Assembly: GCA_934162555.1 (NCBI GenBank)
Contig: CAKPJE010000037.1
Location: 1 to 9,820, forward strand
DNA from: an uncultured Bacilli bacterium
GTDB lineage: Bacteria; Bacillota_I; Bacilli_A; RF39; UBA660
Length of the DNA: 9,820 bases
Reading direction: 5' to 3'
Translations under genes and position numbers: made by a program
Notes under the pieces: model-generated
What the model was told of the DNA's origin: nothing
Seen by the model: the letters and a program-made list of their open reading frames with translations, nothing else
The model's database searches: none
Shown: one piece after another, positions 1 through 6,827 of the stretch
Numbering within the stretch: position 1 is the first letter of the stretch
Layout of the letters: each line of letters begins with the position of its first letter

Positions 1-54
1 AGATTTGTTAAAGTCTCTGTGAAGCAGAAATCACATCACCGTGAGGTGATGTAA
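1..54 (+). CDS. C-terminal tail of a TnpB-like (IS200/IS605 family) protein, 5' part outside window
   Basis: Frame 1 is open from the window edge to the TAA at 52-54 and encodes 17 residues ending in VSVKQKSHHREVM. TnpB/OrfB proteins of IS200/IS605 elements commonly end in a tail of the SVKQE type, and their last codons run into the subterminal hairpin of the element's right end. Exactly that arrangement is seen here, with the stop codon inside a perfect inverted repeat. TnpB is an RNA-guided nuclease related to Cas12. The catalytic RuvC and zinc-finger parts would lie upstream of the window, so nothing can be said about whether the gene is intact. The call rests on a short tail plus the hairpin. 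The alternative is that this is untranslated structured RNA. Confidence 0.5.
   Translation, partial: RFVKVSVKQKSHHREVM
33..52 (+). other. Perfect 8-bp hairpin, probable IS605-type right-end / omega-RNA stem
   Basis: The arm ACATCACC (33-40) pairs perfectly with GGTGATGT (45-52) around a GTGA loop. It is preceded by a GTGAAGCAGAA-type lead, which resembles the sequence next to the subterminal hairpins at right ends of IS200/IS605 elements. In such elements this hairpin is recognised by the TnpA transposase and also forms the 3' part of the TnpB guide RNA. The exact element end cannot be fixed because neither the left end nor an empty site is visible. Confidence 0.42.
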
Positions 55-75
55 GCAAATTTATTTGCTTTTGTT
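53..75 (+). terminator. Probable Rho-independent terminator upstream of the abi gene
   Basis: AAGCAAA (53-59) pairs with TTTGCTT (64-70) around the loop TTTA, and a T-rich stretch follows (TTGTTCTTT). It directly abuts the preceding hairpin. The stem is AT-rich and therefore modest. It would end transcription arriving from the tnpB-like gene or from a structured RNA before the abi promoter. Confidence 0.55.
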
Positions 76-177
76 CTTTAATTATTAAAAATTATTATTT
101 TTAAATTTTAATTATTGACTAATAAAAATATATGTGTAAAATTATAAGTGAATGGTATTCTTTTTGCTTATATTTTG

Positions 178-186
178 TGATATAAT
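178..186 (+). promoter_or_regulatory. Extended -10 promoter of the abi gene
   Basis: TGA followed by TATAAT (181-186) is a full extended -10 element. No good -35 is seen at 17 bp spacing, which is tolerated for extended -10 promoters. The predicted start is near 193, just before the ribosome site AGGGTG (194-199), so the leader is about 12 nt. A second possible promoter lies upstream: TTGACT at 115-120, a 16-bp gap, then TAAAAT at 137-142. The rest of 76-177 is AT-rich without clear structure. Confidence 0.6.
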
Positions 187-204
187 TAATAATAGGGTGA
201 TTGC

Positions 205-1128
205 GTGAATAAGACATTTAAAACACTTGATGAGCAAATAGAAATAATGCAGTCTAAAGGTTTAACTATTTTGGACATTGATAAAGCAAAAGGTATACTA
301 TTTAGGGAAAATTATTTCTTTTTGAATGGATATAGACAATTACTTATGTATCCTGGCGAAAAAAAATTTATTAAAGGCGCTACTTTTGATGAATTGTATT
401 CAATATTTATATTTGACAGGAAAATCCGTAATATCTTTTTTAAATATATTTTAGTTATTGAAAATAACGTAAAATCTATTATAAGTTATTATTTATCAAA
501 AAAATATGGTTATAAAGAAAAAGAATATTTGAAAGATGAAAATTTTATTGATGATCCTAGTAGAATAAAACAAGTTCATGATGTTATTAGTAAAATGAAA
601 AGACAAATACGAATAAATGGTGATCAGCATAGAGCAACTGCTCATTATGTTTCTAATTATGGTTATATACCTTTATGGGTTTTGGTTAAGGTTTTATCTT
701 TTGGTATAGTAGCTGAATTATTTGGAATACTTAAATATGAGGATAGAGAAAGTATTGCTGAAGTATATAACATTAGTAGTGAAACTTTACTTATATTCTT
801 GTCTTTGCTTGCTAATTTTAGAAATATCTGTGCTCATGAGGATATTTTCTATGATCATAGAACAGGAAGAAAAATACCTGATACTAGGTATCATAAATTA
901 CTTGACATTGAAACTGATGAAGAAGGCTATATTTTTGGAAAAAATGACTTATTTGCTCTAGTTTTAATAATGAAATTTATGTTAAGTGAATCTGAATTTA
1001 GAGATTTGGTACATGAAATTAGCTATGAACTTGATGTTTTAAACGGAAAAGTAAACAGTGTGTCAATTGTAGAAATATTAAAGAAAATTGGTTTTCCAAT
1101 TAACTGGACAGATATATTAGAAATATAG
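205..1128 (+). CDS. Abi_2 / AbiD-AbiF family protein with HEPN-type Rx4H motif
   Basis: This 307-residue soluble protein belongs to the abortive-infection Abi_2 family. Family signatures are NYFFLNGY at residues 36-43, a long helical middle, LWVLVKVLSFG at 157-167 followed by ELFG, and the motif RNICAH at 206-211. That motif is the Rx4-6H signature of HEPN domains, whose known active members are RNases that work as dimers. Family members block phage growth, probably by cleaving RNA and arresting the host. The start is GTG at 205, placed by AGGGTG at 194-199; no ATG alternative has a better site. The gene has its own promoter. It ends in the ribosome site of the protease gene downstream, suggesting coupled translation. 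Assignment to the family is firm; RNase activity and phage defence are inferred. Confidence 0.87.
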   Translation: MNKTFKTLDEQIEIMQSKGLTILDIDKAKGILFRENYFFLNGYRQLLMYPGEKKFIKGATFDELYSIFIFDRKIRNIFFKYILVIENNVKSIISYYLSKKYGYKEKEYLKDENFIDDPSRIKQVHDVISKMKRQIRINGDQHRATAHYVSNYGYIPLWVLVKVLSFGIVAELFGILKYEDRESIAEVYNISSETLLIFLSLLANFRNICAHEDIFYDHRTGRKIPDTRYHKLLDIETDEEGYIFGKNDLFALVLIMKFMLSESEFRDLVHEISYELDVLNGKVNSVSIVEILKKIGFPINWTDILEI

Positions 1129-1132
1129 GAGG
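1127..1132 (+). promoter_or_regulatory. Consensus ribosome site overlapping the abi stop codon
   Basis: AGGAGG overlaps the TAG stop of the abi gene (1126-1128) and lies 4 nt before the ATG of the protease gene. Translation of the two genes is therefore likely to be coupled, and they probably share a transcript, since no separate promoter is evident between them. Confidence 0.8.
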
Positions 1133-1136
1133 AAAA

Positions 1137-2237
1137 ATGAAAAATAAAAATTTATATTTAATAGGTATTTTAATTGCTTTCTTTTTAGGTGTTGGTGGTA
1201 CGATTCTGCTTTTAGATAATACTACTATTGGGAAAGAAAAAATTATTGAAAAAACTGAAAAAACAGTAAGCGTTACAGAAAGTGATACTTTAAAGTCTGC
1301 TATTGAATTAGTTGATGATGCTACTGTTTATATTGAAACAAAGACTAAGTCTGGTGGTGGATCAGGATCTGGTTTTGTTTATAAAACTGATGATAAATAT
1401 GGTTATATTTTAACTAATTGCCATGTAATTGATAATTATAGATCAGTAAAGGTTACAAATAATAATTTGGCTACTTATGATGCTGAAGTATTAGGATTTG
1501 ATGAAGTAACAGATTTAGCAGTTTTAAGAATTGCTAAAGAAGGTGTTTTATTAGTTGCGCAAATGGGAGAAAGTAGTTCTATTAATAAGGGTGATACAGT
1601 TTTTGCAGTTGGTTCTCCTCAAGGTATAACTTATATAAATAGTGTTACAAGAGGCATTATATCAGGCTCAAATAGAGCTGTTACTGCTACTATTAATAAC
1701 GTTGATTATTTAATGGATGTTATCCAAACGGATACAGCAATTAATCCTGGTAATAGTGGTGGACCATTATGTTCTTCTGATGGTAAAGTTATTGGTATTA
1801 ATTCAATGAAACTTGTTGAAAGTAAAATAGAAGGTATGGGATTTGCTATTCCTATTGAAATTGCTTTATCTTATGTTGATAGATTAGAAAAAGGTGAAGC
1901 TATATCTAGACCTTATTTAGGTATTCAAACACTTGATGCAGCTTCTTATAATAGTAATAAATTTTATTATCAAAGAAATTATCATTTTAATATAGATAGT
2001 TCTATTGAAGAAGGCGTTATTGTTGCTTCAGTTGAAAAAGGTTCAGTTGCTGAAAAAGCAGGTTTAAAAGATGGAGATGTTATTTTTCAAATAGATGGAA
2101 CTGATACTTCTGATTCTTCGCATTTTAGATATTTACTTTATAAATACAAAGTTGGTGATATAATAACAGTTAAATTTTATCGTGGTAAAGATGTAAAAGA
2201 ATTAAAAATTGTGTTAAGTGCTAGTAAGAAAGATTGA
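1137..2237 (+). CDS. htrA: HtrA/DegP-like membrane-anchored serine protease with PDZ domain
   Basis: This 366-residue protein has an N-terminal membrane anchor (about 6-26), a short linker, a trypsin-like domain (about 50-255) and one PDZ domain (about 258-361). The catalytic triad is visible: His96 in TNCHVID, Asp126 in TDLAVL and Ser207 in NPGNSGGPL. HtrA proteins degrade or refold misfolded proteins on the outer face of the membrane, and the PDZ domain recognises exposed C-termini. The PDZ region carries an Asn/Tyr-rich insert of about 25 residues (267-290) after the SRPYLGIQ strand. Length and order match Gram-positive HtrA proteins. The gene starts 8 nt after the abi stop with a consensus ribosome site, and is followed by a weak terminator and a signal peptidase gene, consistent with an envelope protein-handling cluster. 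Confidence 0.93.
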   Translation: MKNKNLYLIGILIAFFLGVGGTILLLDNTTIGKEKIIEKTEKTVSVTESDTLKSAIELVDDATVYIETKTKSGGGSGSGFVYKTDDKYGYILTNCHVIDNYRSVKVTNNNLATYDAEVLGFDEVTDLAVLRIAKEGVLLVAQMGESSSINKGDTVFAVGSPQGITYINSVTRGIISGSNRAVTATINNVDYLMDVIQTDTAINPGNSGGPLCSSDGKVIGINSMKLVESKIEGMGFAIPIEIALSYVDRLEKGEAISRPYLGIQTLDAASYNSNKFYYQRNYHFNIDSSIEEGVIVASVEKGSVAEKAGLKDGDVIFQIDGTDTSDSSHFRYLLYKYKVGDIITVKFYRGKDVKELKIVLSASKKD

Positions 2238-2254
2238 TATTCTTTCTTTTTTTT
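2226..2254 (+). terminator. Weak terminator overlapping the end of htrA
   Basis: AAGAAAGA (2226-2233) pairs perfectly with TCTTTCTT (2241-2248) around a 7-nt loop that contains the htrA stop codon, and the T run continues to 2254. The stem is almost all A-T, so termination is likely partial, and read-through into the signal peptidase gene is plausible. No convincing separate promoter is seen in 2255-2287. Confidence 0.5.
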
Positions 2255-2287
2255 GATATCATATTATTTAGAGAGTGAGGATTAGAT

Positions 2288-2758
2288 ATGAGTGTGTTTA
2301 AAAGAATACTCGATGTTATTAAAAAAATATTAATTGTTATTTTAATTATTTTTATTCTTTGTTTTGGTTCAATTGTTTTTCAGAAAAAAATACTTAAGAA
2401 TACAATTCCTAATTTATTTGGGTATGTTGGTGGTACTATTATGACTGGTAGTATGGAGCCTAATATCAAAATAGGCGATTATGTTATTGCTAGGGTAAAT
2501 GATGGCTATGATGTTGGTGATGTTGTTATGTTTAAATATGGTAGTAATTATATCGCTCATCGTGTTATTGAGATATATGATGATGAAATATTAACAAAAG
2601 GTGATAATAATAAAACTGCTGATATTAAGATAAAAAAAACAGATGTTGTCGGACCTGTTGTTAAAGTTTTTAGTGGCTTTGGCAAATTTATTTCATTTTT
2701 AGTAAAGTATAAATATTTAATATTTTTAATTGTTGTTTTAGTTACAATTTTACTTTAA
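2288..2758 (+). CDS. sipW: Signal peptidase I of the SipW (ER/archaeal) type
   Basis: This 156-residue membrane protein has an N-terminal membrane segment (about 10-30), a peptidase domain (about 48-125) and a C-terminal membrane segment (about 138-156). The nucleophile Ser55 lies in TGSMEP. The general base is His91 in IAHRVIE, where most bacterial enzymes have lysine, and Asp106 in KGDNN completes the pattern. This Ser/His arrangement defines the ER/archaeal type, called SipW in Bacillus, where it processes a small set of exported proteins such as TasA. No TasA-like substrate gene is in the window, so its substrates are unknown. The ribosome site GTGAGG (2275-2280) lies 7 nt before the ATG. 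The gene follows htrA and ends in a strong shared terminator. Confidence 0.9.
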   Translation: MSVFKRILDVIKKILIVILIIFILCFGSIVFQKKILKNTIPNLFGYVGGTIMTGSMEPNIKIGDYVIARVNDGYDVGDVVMFKYGSNYIAHRVIEIYDDEILTKGDNNKTADIKIKKTDVVGPVVKVFSGFGKFISFLVKYKYLIFLIVVLVTILL

Positions 2759-2782
2759 AAAAAACACCTTTTGGTGTTTTTT
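2759..2782. terminator. Bidirectional terminator between convergent genes
   Basis: AAAAAACACC (2759-2768) pairs with GGTGTTTTTT (2773-2782) around a TTTT loop, giving a U-tail on both strands. It begins inside the sipW stop codon region and ends inside the stop codon of the reverse-strand gene (2781-2783), so it serves both converging transcripts with no spare sequence. Confidence 0.85.
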
Positions 2783-4781
2783 ATGATACTTCCTCTTCAT
2801 GAGTTTCTGTTATATAAAGATCTAATGGATTTTCTATCCCATTTTCTTCATATTTGTTTTTTAAATAGCTAAAATAGTTTTTCTTAATGGTTGTTGTTGA
2901 CATTTGTAATCTTGATGTCACTATTTTATTAATTGTTATTATTTCTTCATCAGTATATGTTATATCTTCATTTTGATATGTTATTTTATTATTGTTAGCA
3001 TTATAATATGCTATTTCATTTTTCCATGATCCGTTAGGGAATATTACTATACTTTGGTAATCTTCATTTAATAAATCTTCTCCCATATATAATCTTGCAT
3101 CATAGTCTAATGAGAATAGATTTGCAATTGTTGGCAATATATTAATATAACTTGTATATTCTTCATGTACCTCTGATTTTATTTCTGAATTCCATATTAC
3201 AAATGGTGTTTTATCAATGTCAACATTTTCTACATCATAGTCTAGCATTTTAGAGATTGTTTTTGTGTCCATAGCATATGGATAGTGATCTCCAAATAGA
3301 ACTATTACGGTATCTTTTAATGTATTTGTTTCTTCTAAATTTTGTATTAAAGTTTCAAGTGCTTTATCAACTTCTGTTAATTTTGATAAATACCTTTTCA
3401 TATCAGTAGGTATATCTAAATCATTAAATTTGCTTAAATATTTGTCACCATATTCTGATGTTCTATTATATGGTGCATGGCTTGATACGGTTGTTAGGAA
3501 AGCAAAATATTTTTTATTTGCATTAAATATTGGGAATGAATTTTGAATTAAGTCGATATCTGATGGCCATTTACCATATATTGGGCTAGTTTCAATTCCT
3601 AAATCCTTTGCGCCATAATATGTGCTTCCTAAATTTTTATGTAAGGTTGTTCTTTCATAATATTGATCGGTATAGTTATGGTATGATGAAACATCATAAC
3701 CTTTATTTTTAAATAAATTAAACATACTTTCAAAATAAGTATTATTTTTATAATCACGTGCTACGCATGTATTATTTATACTATAAAGTGATGTTAGAGC
3801 ACTAAATTCATTATTTCCTGTTGGACATGTGTTTCTTGGAGAATAATTATTTTTCCAAGACCATCCTTCAGAATAAATTTTATACAATGTTGGGAAGTAT
3901 TCTTTGTTTATTGCAATTTCATTTGTTGATTCTAACATAATCATAATTAAGTTTTTATCTTTGAAATATCCTGTATAATCGTTTTCTATTGTTTGATTTC
4001 TTGATATAAAATAATTATTTAAACTATTATCTATTTGACTTTTTTCTTCTTCAATAATTTTATTCCAAATTGTATCGTCAAAATGTTTTTCTGTTACAGT
4101 AATTGTTTCTCTTGGTATTTCATATGTTAATTCAACTTTTTTTTGAAATAAACTTTTTACATCTAATATTAAATAACCATTTATACCAAATTGATTAACA
4201 GTTGTACTTGGATTTGATGGATAATTGAATAAGTCTTTATTTGATATTGGTTGATACTTGTTTTGCATAAATTTTAGATTTATTGTTGCATAATATGATG
4301 AACACAAAGTAACAAGTACTAGTAAATTTATAAATACTTCTTTTTTGCTTATTGAACTTTTTTCTTGATTTACTTTTTTTAAACTATAATATATAGTTAG
4401 TGGTATTATGGGTATTAAAATTGTATAATATATGGGTTTTAAACTTTTGATAAAGTCTAGTATATATGATTTAACGGCTCCTAATTGACCACCTGTATTT
4501 GTACTCATGTAAATACCAAAATAAGCTATAAATCCTAGTTGTGCTAGGGCATAGATTGTAATTAATATACAAGGTACTAGTATAAGGACCATTTTAATTT
4601 TCTTTTTGTTTGTTAAGTTTGCTATAGTAGAGATTAGAAGTCCTAGTATAGCAGATAATAAAAATATTCTTAGAATACTATAATCAAATGTAAAATTGTT
4701 AATTAAAGCTTTAAATATAAGCTCTTCTGTGAAGAAAAATGTTGATATAATAATTGCATCAATTAAATTTTTCTTTTTCAT
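2781..4781 (-). CDS. LTA synthase family sulfatase-type phosphoglycerol transferase
   Basis: This 666-residue protein has five N-terminal membrane segments (about 7-27, 35-56, 63-87, 114-133, 149-168), a linker, and an extracellular sulfatase domain (about 275-570). Enzymes of this family transfer glycerol-phosphate from phosphatidylglycerol onto lipoteichoic acid or related glycolipids outside the membrane. Metal and catalytic positions match LtaS: Glu284 in MLESTN, probable nucleophile Thr321 in NTCPTGNNEF, His435 in SSHAP, and Asp498-His499 in FGDHYPY. The start is set at ATG 4779-4781 because AGAGGTGA (4787-4794) sits 5 nt before it. A GTG three codons upstream overlaps that site and is unlikely. 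It is transcribed alone from a good promoter. Whether it makes LTA itself, primes it, or modifies another glycolipid cannot be told from sequence. Confidence 0.9.
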   Translation of the reverse strand: MKKKNLIDAIIISTFFFTEELIFKALINNFTFDYSILRIFLLSAILGLLISTIANLTNKKKIKMVLILVPCILITIYALAQLGFIAYFGIYMSTNTGGQLGAVKSYILDFIKSLKPIYYTILIPIIPLTIYYSLKKVNQEKSSISKKEVFINLLVLVTLCSSYYATINLKFMQNKYQPISNKDLFNYPSNPSTTVNQFGINGYLILDVKSLFQKKVELTYEIPRETITVTEKHFDDTIWNKIIEEEKSQIDNSLNNYFISRNQTIENDYTGYFKDKNLIMIMLESTNEIAINKEYFPTLYKIYSEGWSWKNNYSPRNTCPTGNNEFSALTSLYSINNTCVARDYKNNTYFESMFNLFKNKGYDVSSYHNYTDQYYERTTLHKNLGSTYYGAKDLGIETSPIYGKWPSDIDLIQNSFPIFNANKKYFAFLTTVSSHAPYNRTSEYGDKYLSKFNDLDIPTDMKRYLSKLTEVDKALETLIQNLEETNTLKDTVIVLFGDHYPYAMDTKTISKMLDYDVENVDIDKTPFVIWNSEIKSEVHEEYTSYINILPTIANLFSLDYDARLYMGEDLLNEDYQSIVIFPNGSWKNEIAYYNANNNKITYQNEDITYTDEEIITINKIVTSRLQMSTTTIKKNYFSYLKNKYEENGIENPLDLYITETHEEEVS

Positions 4782-4786
4782 TAAAT

Positions 4787-4794
4787 TCACCTCT
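4787..4794 (-). promoter_or_regulatory. Ribosome site that fixes the LTA-synthase-like start
   Basis: On the reverse strand AGAGGTGA is followed by ATTTA and then ATG (4781-4779). The GTG that would extend the protein by three residues lies inside this site, so initiation at the ATG is far more likely. Confidence 0.75.
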
Positions 4795-4804
4795 ATATGT
4801 AGTA

Positions 4805-4833
4805 GTTATACCATTTTTCGACAAATTTTTCAA
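4805..4833 (-). promoter_or_regulatory. Promoter of the LTA-synthase-like gene
   Basis: On the reverse strand TTGAAA (4828-4833) is followed after 17 bp by TATAAC (4805-4810), preceded by TGG, an extended -10. The start would be near 4798, leaving a leader of about 17 nt. The promoter diverges from that of the flavodoxin operon, with about 60 bp between the two -35 sides. Confidence 0.75.
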
Positions 4834-4890
4834 GTCCTAAGGGATAATTTTAATAATTGTTAATAAATTCATTTGTAAAATTGTTATTTA

Positions 4891-4899
4891 TGTTATAAT
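4891..4899 (+). promoter_or_regulatory. Extended -10 promoter of the flavodoxin operon
   Basis: TGT followed by TATAAT (4894-4899) is a perfect extended -10. A -35 is poor (ATTTGT at 4871-4876 with a 17-bp spacer). The predicted start near 4906 coincides with the ribosome site GAGGGG (4906-4911), which is 6 nt from the ATG at 4918. Confidence 0.68.
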
Positions 4900-4917
4900 T
4901 ATAATGAGGGGTAAATT

Positions 4918-5376
4918 ATGAATAAAAAATTAGTGTGTTATTTTTCAGCAACTGGTACTACAGAAAGGTGTGCTAAGAAGTTATCTTCTTATATTAATGG
5001 AGATTTATTTGAAATTAGGCCTACTAAAAAGTATTCTGATGCAGATTTAGATTGGACTAATGAAAATAGTAGATCTACTATTGAAATGAAGAATGATGTT
5101 AAACCTAGTATAGAGGAGAAAGTATCAAGTATTAATGATTATGATACGATTTATATTGGTTTTCCTGTTTGGTGGTATAAAGAACCCACTATTATTGATG
5201 CTTTTATAGAAGAAAATGATTTAGAAAATAAGGATGTTTATGTGTTTGTTACATCTGGATCTTCTTCTTGTGATAGTAGTTTAGAAAATTTAAGAAACAA
5301 ATATAAAAATATTAGATTTGTTAGTGCAAAGAGAATTACTGATGATAATGATATTTTAGAATGGATTAAGGAGTGA
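4918..5376 (+). CDS. Short flavodoxin (flavodoxin_4-like)
   Basis: This 152-residue cytosolic FMN protein carries the phosphate-binding loop SATGTTE at residues 10-16 after the first strand. The second flavin loop is FPVWWYKEP at 82-90, with tryptophans placed to stack on the isoalloxazine, and a third loop VTSGSSS lies at 111-117. Length and order fit a compact flavodoxin; it would carry one or two electrons between redox enzymes. It is the first gene of a three-gene operon. Its last codons contain the ribosome site of the next gene, so expression is likely coupled to the CMD-domain protein. Pairing of a small flavodoxin with a CMD protein suggests a linked redox role, but the partner enzymes are not identifiable here. 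Confidence 0.9.
   Translation: MNKKLVCYFSATGTTERCAKKLSSYINGDLFEIRPTKKYSDADLDWTNENSRSTIEMKNDVKPSIEEKVSSINDYDTIYIGFPVWWYKEPTIIDAFIEENDLENKDVYVFVTSGSSSCDSSLENLRNKYKNIRFVSAKRITDDNDILEWIKE
5368..5373 (+). promoter_or_regulatory. Ribosome site supporting a TTG start for the CMD gene
   Basis: AAGGAG lies within the last codons of the flavodoxin gene and 7 nt upstream of TTG at 5381. No ATG is found near the conserved start of the protein, so TTG initiation is well supported. Confidence 0.7.
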
Positions 5377-5380
5377 TAAA

Positions 5381-5698
5381 TTGATAAAACAGACAGCTGG
5401 ACGTGATGCTTTGGGTACTTTTGCTCCTCAATTTGTGCATTACAATGATGATATTTTATTTGGTGAGAATTGGAATGATGATTCTATTGATTTAAAAATG
5501 AGAAATATTATTACAGTAGTTGCTTTAATGTCTTCTGGTATTACTGATAGTTCATTAGTATATCATTTAGAAAATGCTAAGAAAAATGGTGTTAGTAAGG
5601 AAGAAATGGTTGCAATAGTAACGCATACTGCTTTCTATGTTGGTTGGCCTAAAGGTTGGGCGGTTTTAAAGCTTGCCAAAGATGTATATGGGTGCTAG
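5381..5698 (+). CDS. Carboxymuconolactone decarboxylase (CMD) family protein
   Basis: This 105-residue all-helical protein covers a whole CMD/AhpD-like domain. It shows the family pattern TAGRDALG at residues 5-12, FAPQF at 14-18, LFGE at 26-29, the helix ITVVALMSSGITDSSLVYHL at 44-63, and THTAFYVGWP at 81-90. The CxxC of AhpD-type peroxidase partners is absent, as is usual in this branch, so thiol peroxidase reduction is not supported. His62 and His82 are the conserved polar residues visible. Such proteins are often encoded with flavodoxins or cupins and are usually annotated only at family level. It starts with TTG 4 nt after the flavodoxin stop and abuts the next gene. Confidence 0.9.
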   Translation: MIKQTAGRDALGTFAPQFVHYNDDILFGENWNDDSIDLKMRNIITVVALMSSGITDSSLVYHLENAKKNGVSKEEMVAIVTHTAFYVGWPKGWAVLKLAKDVYGC

Positions 5699-6244
5699 AT
5701 GAATAAATATGTTGCTTTACTTAGAGGAATAAATATTAGTGGTAAAAATAAAGTTCCGATGAATGATTTAAAAGATAGTTTAATTGATTTAGGTTATAGT
5801 AATGTTTTAACTTATTTAAATAGTGGAAATGTTATTTTTGATAGTTGTATAGATGATATTGATATTTTAACTAAGGAAATAAGAAATATGATTAAAACTA
5901 AATTTAATGTTGATATACCAGTTTATGTTAATTATTTTGATGATATAAAAGAATTACTAGATAATTGTCCTGAATGGTGGGGACCTGATGATAAGAATAT
6001 TTATGATAATATAATTTTTATAATAGGTCCTCATAATTTTGAAGAAGTTTATAGTATTCTTGGAGAAGAAAATAAGAATTATGAGAAGATAAAAAATTAT
6101 AAAAATTTTATATTTTGGTCATATGATTTAAAAAATTATAGAAAAACTAATTGGTGGAGTAAAACAATTACTACTAGTATTAGTTGTAATCTTACTATAA
6201 GGACGGGAAATACAATCAGAAATCTTATTAAATTGGGTGAATAA
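5699..6244 (+). CDS. DUF1697 family protein
   Basis: This 181-residue protein has the full DUF1697 signature: YVALLRGINISGKNKVPM at 4-21 and LGYSNVLTYLNSGNVIF at 31-47, with a C-terminal RKTNWWSKT stretch. The function of the family is not established. It is the third gene of the flavodoxin operon: its ATG follows the CMD stop codon directly (TAG-ATG), with only a weak GGGTG ribosome site at 5690-5694, so translation is probably coupled to the CMD gene. A terminator lies just after its stop. No catalytic residue can be named with confidence. Confidence 0.92.
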   Translation: MNKYVALLRGINISGKNKVPMNDLKDSLIDLGYSNVLTYLNSGNVIFDSCIDDIDILTKEIRNMIKTKFNVDIPVYVNYFDDIKELLDNCPEWWGPDDKNIYDNIIFIIGPHNFEEVYSILGEENKNYEKIKNYKNFIFWSYDLKNYRKTNWWSKTITTSISCNLTIRTGNTIRNLIKLGE

Positions 6245-6249
6245 ATAGT

Positions 6250-6269
6250 GGAACTTATAGTTCCTTTTT
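6250..6269 (+). terminator. Terminator of the flavodoxin-CMD-DUF1697 operon
   Basis: GGAACT (6250-6255) pairs with AGTTCC (6259-6264) around a TAT loop and is followed by TTTTT (6265-6269). The stem is short but contiguous with its T run, and it starts 5 nt after the DUF1697 stop codon. Confidence 0.7.
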
Positions 6270-6296
6270 AAGTATTTTGATTAAAATTAAATGTTT

Positions 6297-6301
6297 GGGA
6301 G
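6297..6301 (+). promoter_or_regulatory. Ribosome site fixing the ogt start at 6310
   Basis: GGGAG lies 8 nt before ATG 6310. The longer reading from TTG 6277 has no ribosome site and begins right after the terminator T run, so it was rejected. No strong promoter is seen; TAAAAT at 6282-6287 is a weak -10 candidate. Confidence 0.65.
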
Positions 6302-6309
6302 ATGAAAAA

Positions 6310-6816
6310 ATGAGGTATTTAAAAAAATATAAAACGCCAGACAATTTTTCTGATATGTTTATGGAAAGTGATGGGGAATATTTAACAGGATTGTGGTTTG
6401 TTGGTTCAAAAGATTCTCTTAAGCGTTCTTACGAACATATAGAAAAAAGTTTGCCAGTATTTGATATTACTAAAAAATGGTTGGATATTTATTTTAGTGG
6501 TAAAGAACCTAATTTTATTCCTATATATAAAATTAATAATTTGAGTTCATTTAGAAAAATGGTTAATGATATTATGAATAGAATTCCTTATGGCAAACTT
6601 GTTACTTATAATGATATTGCTAAAGAAATTGCTTCTATTAGAGGAATAAAAAAAATGTCTGCTCAAGCAGTAGGTGGCGCGGTTGGTGCGAATGAAATAT
6701 GTTTAATTATACCTTGTCATAGAATAATTGGTAAAAATAATAAATTAACAGGTTATGGTGGAGGAATAGAAAATAAAGAGAATTTATTGAAATTAGAGAG
6801 TGCTAAATATAAATGA
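6310..6816 (+). CDS. ogt: Methylated-DNA-protein cysteine S-methyltransferase
   Basis: This 168-residue protein repairs O6-alkylguanine by moving the alkyl group to its own cysteine in a single-use reaction. The N-terminal domain (about 1-80) has the TGLWFVGSKDS strand. The C-terminal DNA-binding domain (about 81-165) has IPYGKLVTYNDIA at 92-104, the recognition helix SAQAVGGAVGAN at 117-128, and the acceptor Cys136 in IPCHRIIG, followed by LTGYGGGI. The arginine finger usual in the recognition helix is a glutamine here (SAQAV), a variant I believe is common in Bacillota homologues. Length is typical. The gene stands between a terminator and the promoter of the next gene, so it is probably transcribed alone; no terminator is seen after it. 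Confidence 0.95.
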   Translation: MRYLKKYKTPDNFSDMFMESDGEYLTGLWFVGSKDSLKRSYEHIEKSLPVFDITKKWLDIYFSGKEPNFIPIYKINNLSSFRKMVNDIMNRIPYGKLVTYNDIAKEIASIRGIKKMSAQAVGGAVGANEICLIIPCHRIIGKNNKLTGYGGGIENKENLLKLESAKYK

Positions 6817-6827
6817 TACTTTTAAAT

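Noticed and set aside
722..961. A 79-codon open frame in another frame inside the abi gene
   Set aside because: It lies wholly within a well-supported gene, has no ribosome site and encodes no recognisable protein.
6277..6309. Upstream TTG extension of ogt by 11 residues
   Set aside because: It has no ribosome site and starts just past a terminator, while GGGAG before ATG 6310 explains the start.
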